A stretch of DNA of 64,000 bases, taken from Azospirillaceae bacterium (GTDB lineage: Bacteria > Pseudomonadota > Alphaproteobacteria > Azospirillales > Azospirillaceae). The position numbers and the translations under genes were made by a program. Within the stretch, counting starts at the first letter, position 1. Every line of letters begins with the position of its first letter. Below are positions 34,325 through 42,761 of this stretch, one piece after another. The stretch covers positions 1,116,001 to 1,180,000 of the forward strand of contig JAPWJW010000001.1 in assembly GCA_028283825.1 (NCBI GenBank). The letters run 5' to 3'. The notes beneath the pieces are model-generated. The model saw only the letters and a program-made list of their open reading frames with translations, was not told where the DNA came from and made no database searches.

Positions 34325-35149
34325 ATGGTGTTTCCGGTGGGAAAGGGCGGGGAAGGCCAGCGCGGCTACGCGTTGCTGCTGGTGCTGTTCCTGCTGGCCA
34401 TGGGCACGGCCGTGGGCTTGGTGGTCATGGGCAACGGCCTGTCGGCCCGAAAGCTGGCGCGGGTCGCGTCCATCGGCGTCGGGCGGGACCAGCGGGCGGC
34501 GGCGGCCACCTGGTCCGCCCTGGATACCCTGCTGGAACGGGGCGACGGCGACATCCCGCCCATCCGCCGCCTGGTGGTGGACGGCCAGGCGCTGACCGTG
34601 ACGGTGGTGCCGGAAAGCGGGCGCATCGATCTGAACGGCCTGTCGCGCCAAGCCCTGGGCGAGGCCATCCACGCCCTGGGGTTTCCCGAAAGCGCGGCGG
34701 TGAAGGCGGCCGATGCCATCACCGCCTGGCGCAACATGGATCCGCCCGACGCCCGCACCCCCGGCCTGAACCTGACCATCGATCCGCTGCGCGCCTTGTG
34801 GTCGCTGGACGACCTGGACGTCATCCCCGGCCTGGACCCGGCGGTTGCCGGTTGCCTGCGCCGCTGGGGCACGGTACATGCGCGTGGCGGTTTTCGCGGC
34901 GTGGCGGCCTTGACCCGCCGGCAACGGGTGGGCGACGCGGACGGCCCCATGACCCTGGTGTCCGGCGGCATGGTCCGTGTGACGGTAGCGGAGGAAGGGG
35001 CGCCCCAGGTGATGCGCAGCATTCTTCTCTACCGGGGTGTCGGGCGGCAGGCGGCGGGGGCGGCGCGGGGTGATGAATCGCCGTGGCTGCCGCTGGAATG
35101 GCTGCGGCCCACGCTGGCGGGCCGCGACGCCTGCCCGGTGGCGGATTGA
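34325..35149 (+). CDS. gspK: Minor pseudopilin GspK
   Basis: A 274-residue protein with leader QRG before YALLLVLFLLAMGTAVGLVV, the GspK-type N-terminus lacking Glu at +5, as is usual for the tip pseudopilin. The large globular domain contains SGRIDLNGLSRQALGEAI and DDLDVIPGLDPAVAGCLRRW, typical of the alpha-helical insertion. Start ATG 34325 has GAAGG about 8 bases upstream. GspK caps the pseudopilus with I and J. Confidence 0.92.
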   Translation: MVFPVGKGGEGQRGYALLLVLFLLAMGTAVGLVVMGNGLSARKLARVASIGVGRDQRAAAATWSALDTLLERGDGDIPPIRRLVVDGQALTVTVVPESGRIDLNGLSRQALGEAIHALGFPESAAVKAADAITAWRNMDPPDARTPGLNLTIDPLRALWSLDDLDVIPGLDPAVAGCLRRWGTVHARGGFRGVAALTRRQRVGDADGPMTLVSGGMVRVTVAEEGAPQVMRSILLYRGVGRQAAGAARGDESPWLPLEWLRPTLAGRDACPVAD

Positions 35150-35157
35150 GGGGATTG

Positions 35158-35934
35158 ATGGATTTGCCTGCCGATAGCCTGTGGACCGCCCTGTCCCTGA
35201 TGGGCGCCGCCTTGCTGGGCCTGGTGGCCGGCAGCTTCGCCATGGCCCTGGCCTGGCGCCTGCCGCGGGGGGAGGACTGGGCGACCGGCCGGTCCCGCTG
35301 CCCCGCCTGCGGCACGCTGCTGGGCCCGCGCGACCTGGTGCCCGTCTTTTCCTGGTTGGCGGCGGGCCGGCGGGCGCGCTGCTGCGGCGCGCCCGTTTCC
35401 CCCGCCTATGCGGTGGGGGAGGCGATGGCGGCCCTGGCCTTCATGGCGGCGGTGGCCCGCCTGGACTGGACGCCGGAGGTGGCGGCCCTGGGGTTGCTGG
35501 CCACCCTGCTGCTGGCCAGCGCCGTCATCGACCTGCGCCACCGCTATTTGCCCGATGGCCTGACCCTGGCCGTGGGCATCCTGGGGCTGGGCTGTTCCCT
35601 GGCCGGCTGGACCGTGCCGCCGGTGCAGGGGCTGGTGGCCGCCCTGGGCGTGGCGGCGGTGCTGCTGATCGTGCGCTGGGCGCTCGGCCGTCGGCTGGGG
35701 CGCGTGGCCCTGGGCCTGGGCGACGTGAAGCTGTTCGTCGCCGCCGGATTCTGGATCGGCGTCCCCGGCATGCCCTGGCTGGTGCTGGCTTCCGCGGGCG
35801 TGGGGCTGGCGGCCTACCCGCTGTGGTGGGTGGCGCGGCGCCATTGGCGCGCAGGCGCTGAGGGCGGTCCCGAAATGCCTTTCGGTCCCGCCATCGCATT
35901 GGCCCTCTACGTCCTGGTCCTGCTGACGATGTGA
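35158..35934 (+). CDS. gspO: Prepilin peptidase (type IV leader peptidase)
   Basis: A 258-residue membrane aspartyl protease that cleaves and N-methylates the pseudopilins encoded upstream. The N-terminal methyltransferase-like loop has RCPACGTLL and RCCGAPVSPAY (a CxxC plus CC in place of the usual second CxxC), and the two catalytic Asp lie in SAVIDLRHRYLPD and GLGDVKLFVAAG. About seven to eight membrane helices. Start ATG 35158 has GAGGGG upstream. It is the last gene of the operon; only four bases separate its stop from the convergent monooxygenase gene. Confidence 0.94.
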   Translation: MDLPADSLWTALSLMGAALLGLVAGSFAMALAWRLPRGEDWATGRSRCPACGTLLGPRDLVPVFSWLAAGRRARCCGAPVSPAYAVGEAMAALAFMAAVARLDWTPEVAALGLLATLLLASAVIDLRHRYLPDGLTLAVGILGLGCSLAGWTVPPVQGLVAALGVAAVLLIVRWALGRRLGRVALGLGDVKLFVAAGFWIGVPGMPWLVLASAGVGLAAYPLWWVARRHWRAGAEGGPEMPFGPAIALALYVLVLLTM

Positions 35935-35938
35935 GGGC

Positions 35939-37282
35939 TCATTCCGCCGCCTGGGCCGCGTTCCGGGCGGCGGTGTACCGGTTTTCTGGCACGGGCAGGC
36001 CCAGATGGCCGCGCAGGGTGGTCGCGGTGTAGTCGGTGCGGAACAAACCGCGCGCCTGCAGGATGGGCACCACCCGCTCCACGAACAAATCGAAGGCGCC
36101 GGGCTTGGAGACGTGGATGTTGAAGCCGTCCGCCGCCCGGCCCAGGAACCAGCGTTCGATCTCATCCGCCACCGTCTCCGCCGTGCCGACGAAGCCGGAC
36201 CGCCAGCGGCCGAAGCGCCAGGCGGCCTGGCGCAGGGTCAGCCCTTCGTCGCGCGCCACCTGGATGATGCGCTCCGCATGGCCTTTGTAGCCGTTCAGGC
36301 TGACATGGCTGAGGTCGGGGAAGGGGGCGTCCAGCTCATACTGGCGGAAGTCGTGATAGTTGAAGGGCCGGCCCAGCTGGACCAGCAGCTTGTCCAGGTC
36401 CAGTTGCCCCTCCGCCTCTTTCGCCAGGCGCTGGGCCTCCGCCACCGTGTCGGCGATGGTGATGGTCAGGCCGGGGAAGACGAAGATCTGGTCGGGGTCG
36501 CGGCCCAATGCTGCCGCCCGCGCCTTCAGGTCGGCGTAGTAGGCCTGCGCCGTCTCGAAATCCTCGGCACTGGCGAAGGTGGCATCGGCGATGCGGGCGC
36601 CCAGGTCGCGGCCGGTGCCGGAATCGCCGGCCTGGAAGATGACTGGGTGGCCCTGCGGCGACCGGGTCAGGGCCAGCGGCCCCGCCACGGAATAGAAGCG
36701 GCCCTTGTGGTTCAGCGCGTGCTGGCGGGACTTGTCCAGGAAGACACCGCCGGCCTTGTCGCGGGGGAAGGCGTCATCCTCGTAACTGTCCCACAGGCCG
36801 CGCACCACCTCCACGAACTCTGCGGCGCGCTGATAGCGTTCGCCATGGTCCAGATGGTGGTCGCGGCCGTAATTGCGGGCGGCCCCCTCCAGCCCGGTGG
36901 TCACCACGTTCCAGCCGGCGCGGCCCCGGCTGATGGTGTCCAGCGAGGCGAACTGGCGGGCGACGTTGTACGGCTCCCAATACGACGTGGTCAGCGTGCC
37001 CACCAGCCCGATGCGGCTGGTGGAGACGGCCAGCGCCGACAGCAGGGTCAGCGGTTCCAGCCGGTTCAGGAAGTGTGGTGCGCTTTCCGGCGTGATGTAG
37101 GGGCTGTCGACGATGAACACCAGGTCGAACTTGGCTGCCTCCGCCTTGCGGGCGTTCTCGACGTACCAGTCGATGTTGACGCTGGCGTCGCCGGGCAGGG
37201 CCGGATCGCGCCAATTGTCGTGGTCGGTGCCGACGCCGGCCAGGATGGCGCCCAGGCGCAACTGGCGTTTGGTCTCAGCCAT
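35939..37282 (-). CDS. Flavin-dependent monooxygenase of the NtaA/SnaA/DszA family
   Basis: A 447-residue luciferase-like (LLM class) enzyme that uses reduced FMN and O2. Family signatures include LRLGAILAGVGTDHDNWRDP, YVENARKAEAAKFDLVFI, SRGRAGWNVVTTGLEGAARN and HPVIFQAGDSGTGRDLGARI. Homologues oxidise nitrilotriacetate/EDTA, sulfones such as dibenzothiophene sulfone, or alkyl C-S and C-N bonds, so attack on a C-N or C-S bond is likely. ATG 37282 has a GAGGGG site about 9 bases upstream. It is divergent from an AraC regulator that probably controls it; no flavin reductase gene is adjacent. Confidence 0.9.
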   Translation of the reverse strand: MAETKRQLRLGAILAGVGTDHDNWRDPALPGDASVNIDWYVENARKAEAAKFDLVFIVDSPYITPESAPHFLNRLEPLTLLSALAVSTSRIGLVGTLTTSYWEPYNVARQFASLDTISRGRAGWNVVTTGLEGAARNYGRDHHLDHGERYQRAAEFVEVVRGLWDSYEDDAFPRDKAGGVFLDKSRQHALNHKGRFYSVAGPLALTRSPQGHPVIFQAGDSGTGRDLGARIADATFASAEDFETAQAYYADLKARAAALGRDPDQIFVFPGLTITIADTVAEAQRLAKEAEGQLDLDKLLVQLGRPFNYHDFRQYELDAPFPDLSHVSLNGYKGHAERIIQVARDEGLTLRQAAWRFGRWRSGFVGTAETVADEIERWFLGRAADGFNIHVSKPGAFDLFVERVVPILQARGLFRTDYTATTLRGHLGLPVPENRYTAARNAAQAAE

Positions 37283-37539
37283 GGTCTCAATCCCCTCGAA
37301 TTTCAGCGCGCCGGATGTGCCGGGCCGTCGGGGTCCAGGCTGGCCGGCGGCGCGTCCGCAATCCAATTCGAAGTTCTGAAGAGGCTGTTTGGCCCCGCGC
37401 ATGAATTGGCCATGCGCACGATGGCTGGCCCAAATGATTTTGATTCTTAACGGTATGGTTGTTGCGCTTATCACGGTAGTCATGGGCCGCCGGCTAAGGT
37501 GGCCTGTCGCCTGGCAATCTGGGGGGCGCGAGGGTTCCG

Positions 37540-38589
37540 ATGACAGCATGGCACGTGATCACCGATCAGTTCCCTGTCGAGCAACGCCGTGACGTGTGGC
37601 GGGGCGCGCTGGAAAAACTGAAGCTTCCGCTGGACCATCTGCCGGAAGATGACGATTTCTTTGCGAAATTATTCTGCCTCAAGTCTCCCTTGGGCATAGA
37701 ATTCGCCCGCATCACGTCGTCGCCGCAAGAAATCTCCGGGCGATTGATGCAGAAGCTGGACGCGGTCTGGTTGATCGTCCTGATCGAGGGCAGCGCCACC
37801 CTGACCCATCCCGGCGGCACGCTGGAGTTGGGGCCCCAGGACATCATTTATGGACAGACCGGCATCCCGGCATCGCTGTCCTTCAGCACCAAGTTTCAGC
37901 TACTTTATTGTTTAATTCCAAAGTCGGCCGTCAATCCCCGGTTGATCACGCCGCTGTCCTTCGGCGTTCTGCATTTGCCGGGGCGGTCAGGAATTGGGCA
38001 TGTGCTTTCGGGAATGCTCAAGGCTTTGGCAGAAACATTCGGCACCCTGACCGAGGGGCCGTTGCGGCCCATCGACATGGCGCTGTCGGAATTCCTGATG
38101 ACCGCCCTGGCCGACAATCCGGCGGTGCAGACGGCGCGGGGGGCGGCGGGTATCCGCTCCATGGCCTTGCAGCGCATCTGCCAGATCATCGAGACGCGGC
38201 TGACCGATCCGGACCTGACCTTGGAGGACGTGGCCAACGAATACGGCGGCTCCGCCCGATACCTGCAGAAGCTGTTCAAGGAGGTCGACCAGACCTTCAG
38301 CGGTTATGTCCGCAACCGCCGGCTGGAACGCTGCCGCCACGATCTGATCAACCCCACCTTCGCGCACCTGGGCATTTCCCAGATCTGCTTCCGCTGGGGC
38401 TTCAACGAGGCCGCGCACTTCAGCCGCGCCTTCCGCGACCGCTACGGCACCACGCCGCGCGCCTATCGTCAATCGGCCGGCGTGATGGATACCCATCTGG
38501 CGGACAACGATGGCGAGGGCGCGGATTTCATGACACCCGCCGGCGCCTTGGCCGCCGACCCGGTCGATGCCTTGCAGTTCGCGGAATAA
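37540..38589 (+). CDS. AraC-family transcriptional regulator
   Basis: A 349-residue regulator. The N-terminal half (to about residue 200) is a cupin-like sensor domain of the AraC_binding_2 type (ISGRLMQKLDAVWLIVLIEG, LELGPQDIIYGQTGIP). The C-terminal half carries two helix-turn-helix motifs (LTLEDVANEYGGSARYLQKL and LGISQICFRWGFNEAAHFSR) and the ending RDRYGTTPRAYR. It is divergent from the monooxygenase and close to the SDR and Rieske genes, so it is a candidate activator of the catabolic island. GAGGG precedes the ATG by about 6 bases. Repeat copy B follows the stop. Confidence 0.92.
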   Translation: MTAWHVITDQFPVEQRRDVWRGALEKLKLPLDHLPEDDDFFAKLFCLKSPLGIEFARITSSPQEISGRLMQKLDAVWLIVLIEGSATLTHPGGTLELGPQDIIYGQTGIPASLSFSTKFQLLYCLIPKSAVNPRLITPLSFGVLHLPGRSGIGHVLSGMLKALAETFGTLTEGPLRPIDMALSEFLMTALADNPAVQTARGAAGIRSMALQRICQIIETRLTDPDLTLEDVANEYGGSARYLQKLFKEVDQTFSGYVRNRRLERCRHDLINPTFAHLGISQICFRWGFNEAAHFSRAFRDRYGTTPRAYRQSAGVMDTHLADNDGEGADFMTPAGALAADPVDALQFAE

Positions 38590-38591
38590 GG

Positions 38592-38729
38592 CCAGACCGG
38601 CGGCATGAGGTTCAACCTCATGCCGCCGTAGGACGCGACCGCGTCCGCCGGAAGTTTCCGGGGAGCGGAGCGGACTGGAAACTGAGGATCAGCCAAGCCG
38701 GCGGATGCCGGCGCCCGGCGTCTGAGGGG
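38592..38729 (+). repeat. Dispersed structured intergenic element, copy B
   Basis: Begins a few bases after the AraC stop and ends 12 bases before the stop of the convergent SDR gene. Stem 1 38599-38612 with 38614-38627 (innermost pairs unlikely to form); stem 2 38631-38636 with 38641-38646; stem 3 38653-38659 with 38677-38683; stem 4 38697-38702 with 38707-38712, loop GGAT. The tail is TCTGAGGGG. There is no T-run, so it is not an ordinary terminator. Confidence 0.88.
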
Positions 38730-38741
38730 ATATTCAAATAA

Positions 38742-39494
38742 TCAGAACTGCACGCCGCGCGTCAGCCCGCCGTCGACCAGCAGGTCGGTGCCGGTGGTGA
38801 AGCTGGCGGCGCGGCTGGCCAGGAAGACCACGGCGTTCGCCACCTCATCCGGGCGGGCCATGCGGCCCAACGGGTTCTGCGCCAGGCACTGGGCGAAGGT
38901 CTCGGGCGTCTCACGCTCGATCTTGCCCCAGACACCGTCGGGGAAATAGACGTTGCCGGGGGATACGGTGTTGACGCGGATGCCGTCCGGCGCGTGGCGC
39001 ACCGACAGCGTCTTGCCGTAGTGGATCAAGGCCGCCTTCAGCACGCCGTAGGGCTCGGCGAACATGTCGACCTCGCGGCCCGACACGCTGGAGATCAGCA
39101 CGACCGACGCGGCGTCGGATTGCTTCAGGAAGGGCAAGGCCGCGGTCACCATCGACACGCTGCCCAGCAGGTCGGTTTCAAACGCCCGGCGCCAGGTGGC
39201 CAGATCGCCGCCGCCGGCCAATGCGCTGACGTTGGGCACGACGATGTCGATGCCGCCCAGGCGTTGGCCCGCCTGGTCCACCCAGGCCGTCATGGCGTCA
39301 GCGTCGGTCACGTCGACCACCGCGCCGAACACCTTGTCACCCAACGCCTGTTCCGCCGCCGCGATGTCGCCGGCGTTGCGGGCGCAGAACGCGACCTGTG
39401 CGCCCTCGGCCACGAAGCATTCCATGATGGCCCGGCCAATGCCGCGCGACCCGCCGCTGACGATGACCTTGCTGCCGTTCAATCCAAGATCCAT
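38742..39494 (-). CDS. Short-chain dehydrogenase/reductase (SDR)
   Basis: A 250-residue classical SDR. The cofactor motif is SGGSRGIGRAIME, the catalytic Ser lies in VVLISSVSG and the Tyr/Lys pair in EPYGVLKAAL. VNTVSPGNVYFPDGVWGK and LLVDGGLTRGVQF complete the family pattern. It would oxidise or reduce a hydroxyl/keto group, possibly a dihydrodiol or alcohol from the neighbouring Rieske oxygenase. It has its own upstream inverted repeat (39557-39578). Substrate unknown. Confidence 0.9.
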   Translation of the reverse strand: MDLGLNGSKVIVSGGSRGIGRAIMECFVAEGAQVAFCARNAGDIAAAEQALGDKVFGAVVDVTDADAMTAWVDQAGQRLGGIDIVVPNVSALAGGGDLATWRRAFETDLLGSVSMVTAALPFLKQSDAASVVLISSVSGREVDMFAEPYGVLKAALIHYGKTLSVRHAPDGIRVNTVSPGNVYFPDGVWGKIERETPETFAQCLAQNPLGRMARPDEVANAVVFLASRAASFTTGTDLLVDGGLTRGVQF

Positions 39495-39556
39495 GGGGTG
39501 CTCTCCCAGTGAAATGAAGGGGAGTGCACAGCCTTTAGTGCCGTGAATGTCGGCAT

Positions 39557-39578
39557 CAATAAACCAATGGATTTATTG
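39557..39578. promoter_or_regulatory. Inverted repeat upstream of the SDR gene
   Basis: Perfect 7-bp arms CAATAAA (39557-39563) and TTTATTG (39572-39578) with an 8-base centre, 63 bases upstream of the SDR start and just downstream of the reductase stop region. A regulator site is plausible; the AraC protein is one candidate. Confidence 0.35.
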
Positions 39579-39691
39579 TGGGATGATTGAAGCTATTCCG
39601 TGGAAATTCAATCGAATAGGCCGTGCACACATGTCCCGCGACAATAGGTCCATCCGGGTTGTGGCATCAACCTAAAACGACTGGCGGCGAT

Positions 39692-40645
39692 CTACAGGTC
39701 CAGCACCAGCATCCCGCCGCGGCTGCGGGAACAGCAGGGGGTGAACAGCCGGTTGGCCGCATGCTCAGCATCGGTCAGAACACAGTCGCGATGTTCCGGC
39801 GTGCCGTCCAGCACGCCGGTGATGCAGGCGCCGCACACCCCCTCGGCACAGGAAATGGGCAGTTCCACGTTGGCGGCGGCCAGGGCCTCGGCCGCCGTCT
39901 GGTCGGCCGCCACCGGGATGACGGCACCGGTGGAGCGCAGGCGCAGCAGGAAGGGTTGGTTGGCCTCGACTGAGGCGGCCGGGTCGGCGGCGAAGCGCTC
40001 CAGGTGGATATGGCCGGCGGGCCAGCCCAGCCCTTCGGCCGTGGCGACGGCGGCGTCCAGCAGTGCTGCGGGGCCGCAGAGATAGAGATGGCGCCCCGGG
40101 GCTGGCGGGCCGATCAGGGCGCCCAAGTCGGGCCGCCCGGTCTCCCCCGTCACGTGCAGATGCAGGCGGCCCGATCCCACCGCCCGGGTGGAGGCGTCCA
40201 GCAGGGCGGCGCGTGTCCGATCGCGCACCAGGTAATGCAGGGTGGTGGCGCCCCCGCATCCCAGATGGGATGCCATGGACAGCAGCGGCGTGATGCCGAT
40301 GCCGCCGGCCAGCATGACGTGGTCGGTGCCGCCCTCGGCCACGGTGAACAGGGCGCGGGGCGGGCGGATGCGCACGGTATCGCCGGCATGGATGCTGTCG
40401 CACAGGGCCTTGGACCCGCCCCGGCCGTCCGCTTCCCGCTGCACGGCGATGCGGTAGTGCCCCCGGTCGGCCGGTGTGCCGTACAGTGAGTACTGGCGCG
40501 TCAGGTCGCCGACCTGGATGTCGATGTGGGCGCCGGGTTGGAAGGCGGGCAGGGGCCGGCCCTCCACGTCGCTGAGCGCGAACAGGAAGATGCCGTCACC
40601 ATCCTGTTCCTTGGTGGCCACCCGCGCCTCAAACCAATCCTCCAT
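39692..40645 (-). CDS. Oxygenase reductase, phthalate dioxygenase reductase type (FMN, NADH, 2Fe-2S)
   Basis: A 317-residue electron-transfer protein in the order FMN-NAD-ferredoxin. The flavin motif is RQYSLYG, the NAD domain has HVMLAGGIGITPLLSMASHL and LYLCGPAALLDA, and the C-terminal 2Fe-2S ferredoxin has CAEGVCGACITG with the fourth Cys in EHRDC. This class passes electrons from NADH to Rieske oxygenases, and the Rieske alpha subunit is encoded two genes upstream on the same strand. ATG 40645 avoids overlap with the extradiol dioxygenase gene; an ATG at 40678 would overlap it. Confidence 0.92.
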   Translation of the reverse strand: MEDWFEARVATKEQDGDGIFLFALSDVEGRPLPAFQPGAHIDIQVGDLTRQYSLYGTPADRGHYRIAVQREADGRGGSKALCDSIHAGDTVRIRPPRALFTVAEGGTDHVMLAGGIGITPLLSMASHLGCGGATTLHYLVRDRTRAALLDASTRAVGSGRLHLHVTGETGRPDLGALIGPPAPGRHLYLCGPAALLDAAVATAEGLGWPAGHIHLERFAADPAASVEANQPFLLRLRSTGAVIPVAADQTAAEALAAANVELPISCAEGVCGACITGVLDGTPEHRDCVLTDAEHAANRLFTPCCSRSRGGMLVLDL

Positions 40646-40658
40646 GGCGCCCACCCCG

Positions 40659-41456
40659 TCAGGCCGCCAGATCGCCAAAGGCGATCGTCAGCATGCTGAG
40701 GGAACCGTGCTCCACCCGGTCATTGACCAGGGTGACGGCATCGTCCGGCTGGCGGGTGCCCAGCACGTACAGCAGCGGCAGGTAATGGTCGGGCGAGGGG
40801 ATGGAGGCGCGGGCGTCGTCGCCCCCCTGCTGGAAATCGATCAGCGGCTGGGGCGTATCGGCCGCCACGCAGCGCTTCACCAGGTCGTTGAAGCGCGCGG
40901 CCCAGGGATAGGGCGGCGTGGTCGGGTCCCAGTTCATGCGGCCCAGATTGTGGACCACGTTGCCGGTGCCGACGATCAGCACGCCCTCGTCCCGCAGGGC
41001 CGCCAGCCGCCGGCCGACCTCGTAATGGTGGGCGGCGGGCTTGGTGCCGTCCATGCTCAGTTGCACCACCGGGATGTCGGCCTTGGGGAAGGCCTTGACC
41101 AGTACCGACCAGGTGCCGTGGTCCAGACCCCAGTTCTGGTCCTGGATCACCGCGGCCGGCGCCACCACCGGTGCCAGCAGCTCCGCTACCCGCTGGGCCA
41201 GTTCCGGGCTGCCGGGGGCGGGGTAGCGCACATCGAACAGCGCCTGGGGAAAGGCACCGAAGTCATGGATGGTGCGGGGGGCGGTCATGGCCGTCACCGC
41301 CGTGCCCCGGGTGTACCAGTGGGCGGACACCACCAGGATGGCCTTGGGCGCGCCCAGCCGGGTGCCCATCCGGGTCCATTCACGGGTGCAGACATTATCT
41401 TCCAGGGCGTTCATGGGGCTGCCATGGCCGAAGAAGATGGTGGGCAGGCGTGTCAT
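40659..41456 (-). CDS. ygiD: Class III extradiol ring-cleavage dioxygenase, LigB/DODA (YgiD) type
   Basis: A 265-residue non-heme Fe/Zn enzyme resembling 4,5-DOPA extradiol dioxygenase. Metal and catalytic His residues lie in PTIFFGHGSPMNALE, ILVVSAHWYTRG, GLDHGTWSVL and VGTGNVVHNLGRM; SPDHYLPLLYVLG is also conserved. It would cleave a catechol-type ring next to the hydroxyl pair. It sits between the Rieske alpha subunit and the reductase genes on the same strand, so it is a good candidate for cleaving the diol made by that oxygenase. The symbol reflects the family rather than proven function. Confidence 0.88.
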   Translation of the reverse strand: MTRLPTIFFGHGSPMNALEDNVCTREWTRMGTRLGAPKAILVVSAHWYTRGTAVTAMTAPRTIHDFGAFPQALFDVRYPAPGSPELAQRVAELLAPVVAPAAVIQDQNWGLDHGTWSVLVKAFPKADIPVVQLSMDGTKPAAHHYEVGRRLAALRDEGVLIVGTGNVVHNLGRMNWDPTTPPYPWAARFNDLVKRCVAADTPQPLIDFQQGGDDARASIPSPDHYLPLLYVLGTRQPDDAVTLVNDRVEHGSLSMLTIAFGDLAA

Positions 41457-41484
41457 CGTGTCTCTGTCCTTTGAACTTGGGGCG

Positions 41485-42675
41485 TCAGGCTTTGGCGGGC
41501 TTGATGCGGTCCCAGGTGCCCTTATAGCGGCGCACCAGCCAGTCGTTGAACTCGCGCTGCGCCTGTTCCTGCCAGGAATAGCGGCCGCGGATGGCGTGGC
41601 GGGAGCGCAGGCCGACCTGCACCAGTTCGTCCACGTGCAGATCCTGGGCGATGATGGCGGCGGTGGAATGCTTGTTCATCGCCAGCTTGTCGTCGAACAG
41701 CGGGTCGTCCAGGGCGCCCGGCGCCACCAGGTAGCCCTGGTCCATCAGATGCGTCTCCGCCCCGTCGGCGCGCAGGATCAGGTAGATGATCATGTCGCTG
41801 GTGATGACCAGCGACAGCGTGGGCGGCACGTTGACGAACAGCATGCGGTTGCGTTCGGTGTCGCCCAGCGCGGGGAACACCGGCAGGATGGCTTTCTGCG
41901 TGGGGTTGAAGCTGGCGTCGGCATGCAGCGTCCCGTTGGTGCGATAGTAGCCGGCGGTGTCCCCCGGCAGGTCGTCGGGGAAGGCCGCCAGGCGTGACGG
42001 CACGAAGTCGTGCAGCGCGCCGCCGTGCAGGCGGTTGGCGTGATAGCCGTCGTTGTTGTTCTCGAACATCACCTTCCAGTTCCAGGGGAACTTGATGTCC
42101 CGGTCCGGTGCCGGGCCGTTCAGCGTTTCCATGGAATAGGGGGCCATCACCGCCTCCAGCGCCGCCAGGCGCGGGGCCAGGGGGGCGGCGTCCATGTCAA
42201 AGTTCACGAAGACGAAGCCGTGCCAGATCTCCACCTTGAACTGCGGCAGCTTCACGTCCTTCTTGTCGAACTTGCAGGTCTTCTCCATGGCCGGCGCGCC
42301 GATCAACTGTCCGTCCAGGCCGTAGGACCAATGGTGGTAGGGGCACAGGAAGGCGCGGGTGTTGCCCTGGCCCTCCGCCACCAGCATGGCGCGGTGCTGG
42401 CACACGCTGGACATGGCACGGACCACGCCGTCGCGGCCACGCGCCACCACGACGGGTTCGTCGATGATGCTGGTGGTGAAATAGTCGCCGGTCTCCTTCA
42501 CCCAGGATTCCCGGCCCACGCACAGCCATTCGTGATTGAACAGCGCCTCTTTCTCGAACTCATAGAAATCGCGGTCGGTGTAGCACAGCGGCGGCAAGGT
42601 CTCCGCCTCGTCCACGCCCAGGGCGGAACTGTCCAGGCCCTGGAAGAATGCGTCATTCAGGAAAGAGTGCTTCAT
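41485..42675 (-). CDS. Rieske non-heme iron oxygenase, alpha subunit
   Basis: A 396-residue ring-hydroxylating oxygenase. The Rieske 2Fe-2S ligands are C92/H94 (SVCQHRAM) and C111/H114 (CPYHHWSYG); the catalytic iron ligands H212 and H217 are in ENNNDGYHANRLHGG, with the bridging D209. The C-terminal StAR-like domain is complete. No beta subunit gene is nearby, so it is likely an alpha-only (phthalate, carnitine or vanillate-like) type served by the reductase downstream. The start at 42675 gives MKHSFLND; an upstream ATG at 42696 is less likely. The substrate is unknown; an aromatic or N-heterocyclic acid is plausible. Confidence 0.93.
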   Translation of the reverse strand: MKHSFLNDAFFQGLDSSALGVDEAETLPPLCYTDRDFYEFEKEALFNHEWLCVGRESWVKETGDYFTTSIIDEPVVVARGRDGVVRAMSSVCQHRAMLVAEGQGNTRAFLCPYHHWSYGLDGQLIGAPAMEKTCKFDKKDVKLPQFKVEIWHGFVFVNFDMDAAPLAPRLAALEAVMAPYSMETLNGPAPDRDIKFPWNWKVMFENNNDGYHANRLHGGALHDFVPSRLAAFPDDLPGDTAGYYRTNGTLHADASFNPTQKAILPVFPALGDTERNRMLFVNVPPTLSLVITSDMIIYLILRADGAETHLMDQGYLVAPGALDDPLFDDKLAMNKHSTAAIIAQDLHVDELVQVGLRSRHAIRGRYSWQEQAQREFNDWLVRRYKGTWDRIKPAKA

Positions 42676-42761
42676 GGTTTGAACCCCCACGCCCATGCCC
42701 CTCGGCGTCCCGGGCTCACCCGGGCGCCATCGTCTTGGTTTCTTGTCCGGTGATCCGGCGA

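Noticed and set aside
35095-35160. Possible Shine-Dalgarno-driven longer start of the prepilin peptidase inside gspK
   Set aside because: The longer frame adds a Gly/Arg-rich segment before helix 1, whereas ATG 35158 has a good ribosome site and gives the family's usual N-terminus.
38592-38729. Reading repeat copy B as a plain rho-independent terminator
   Set aside because: Stem 1 alone could act so, but no T-run follows and three further conserved stems remain unexplained.
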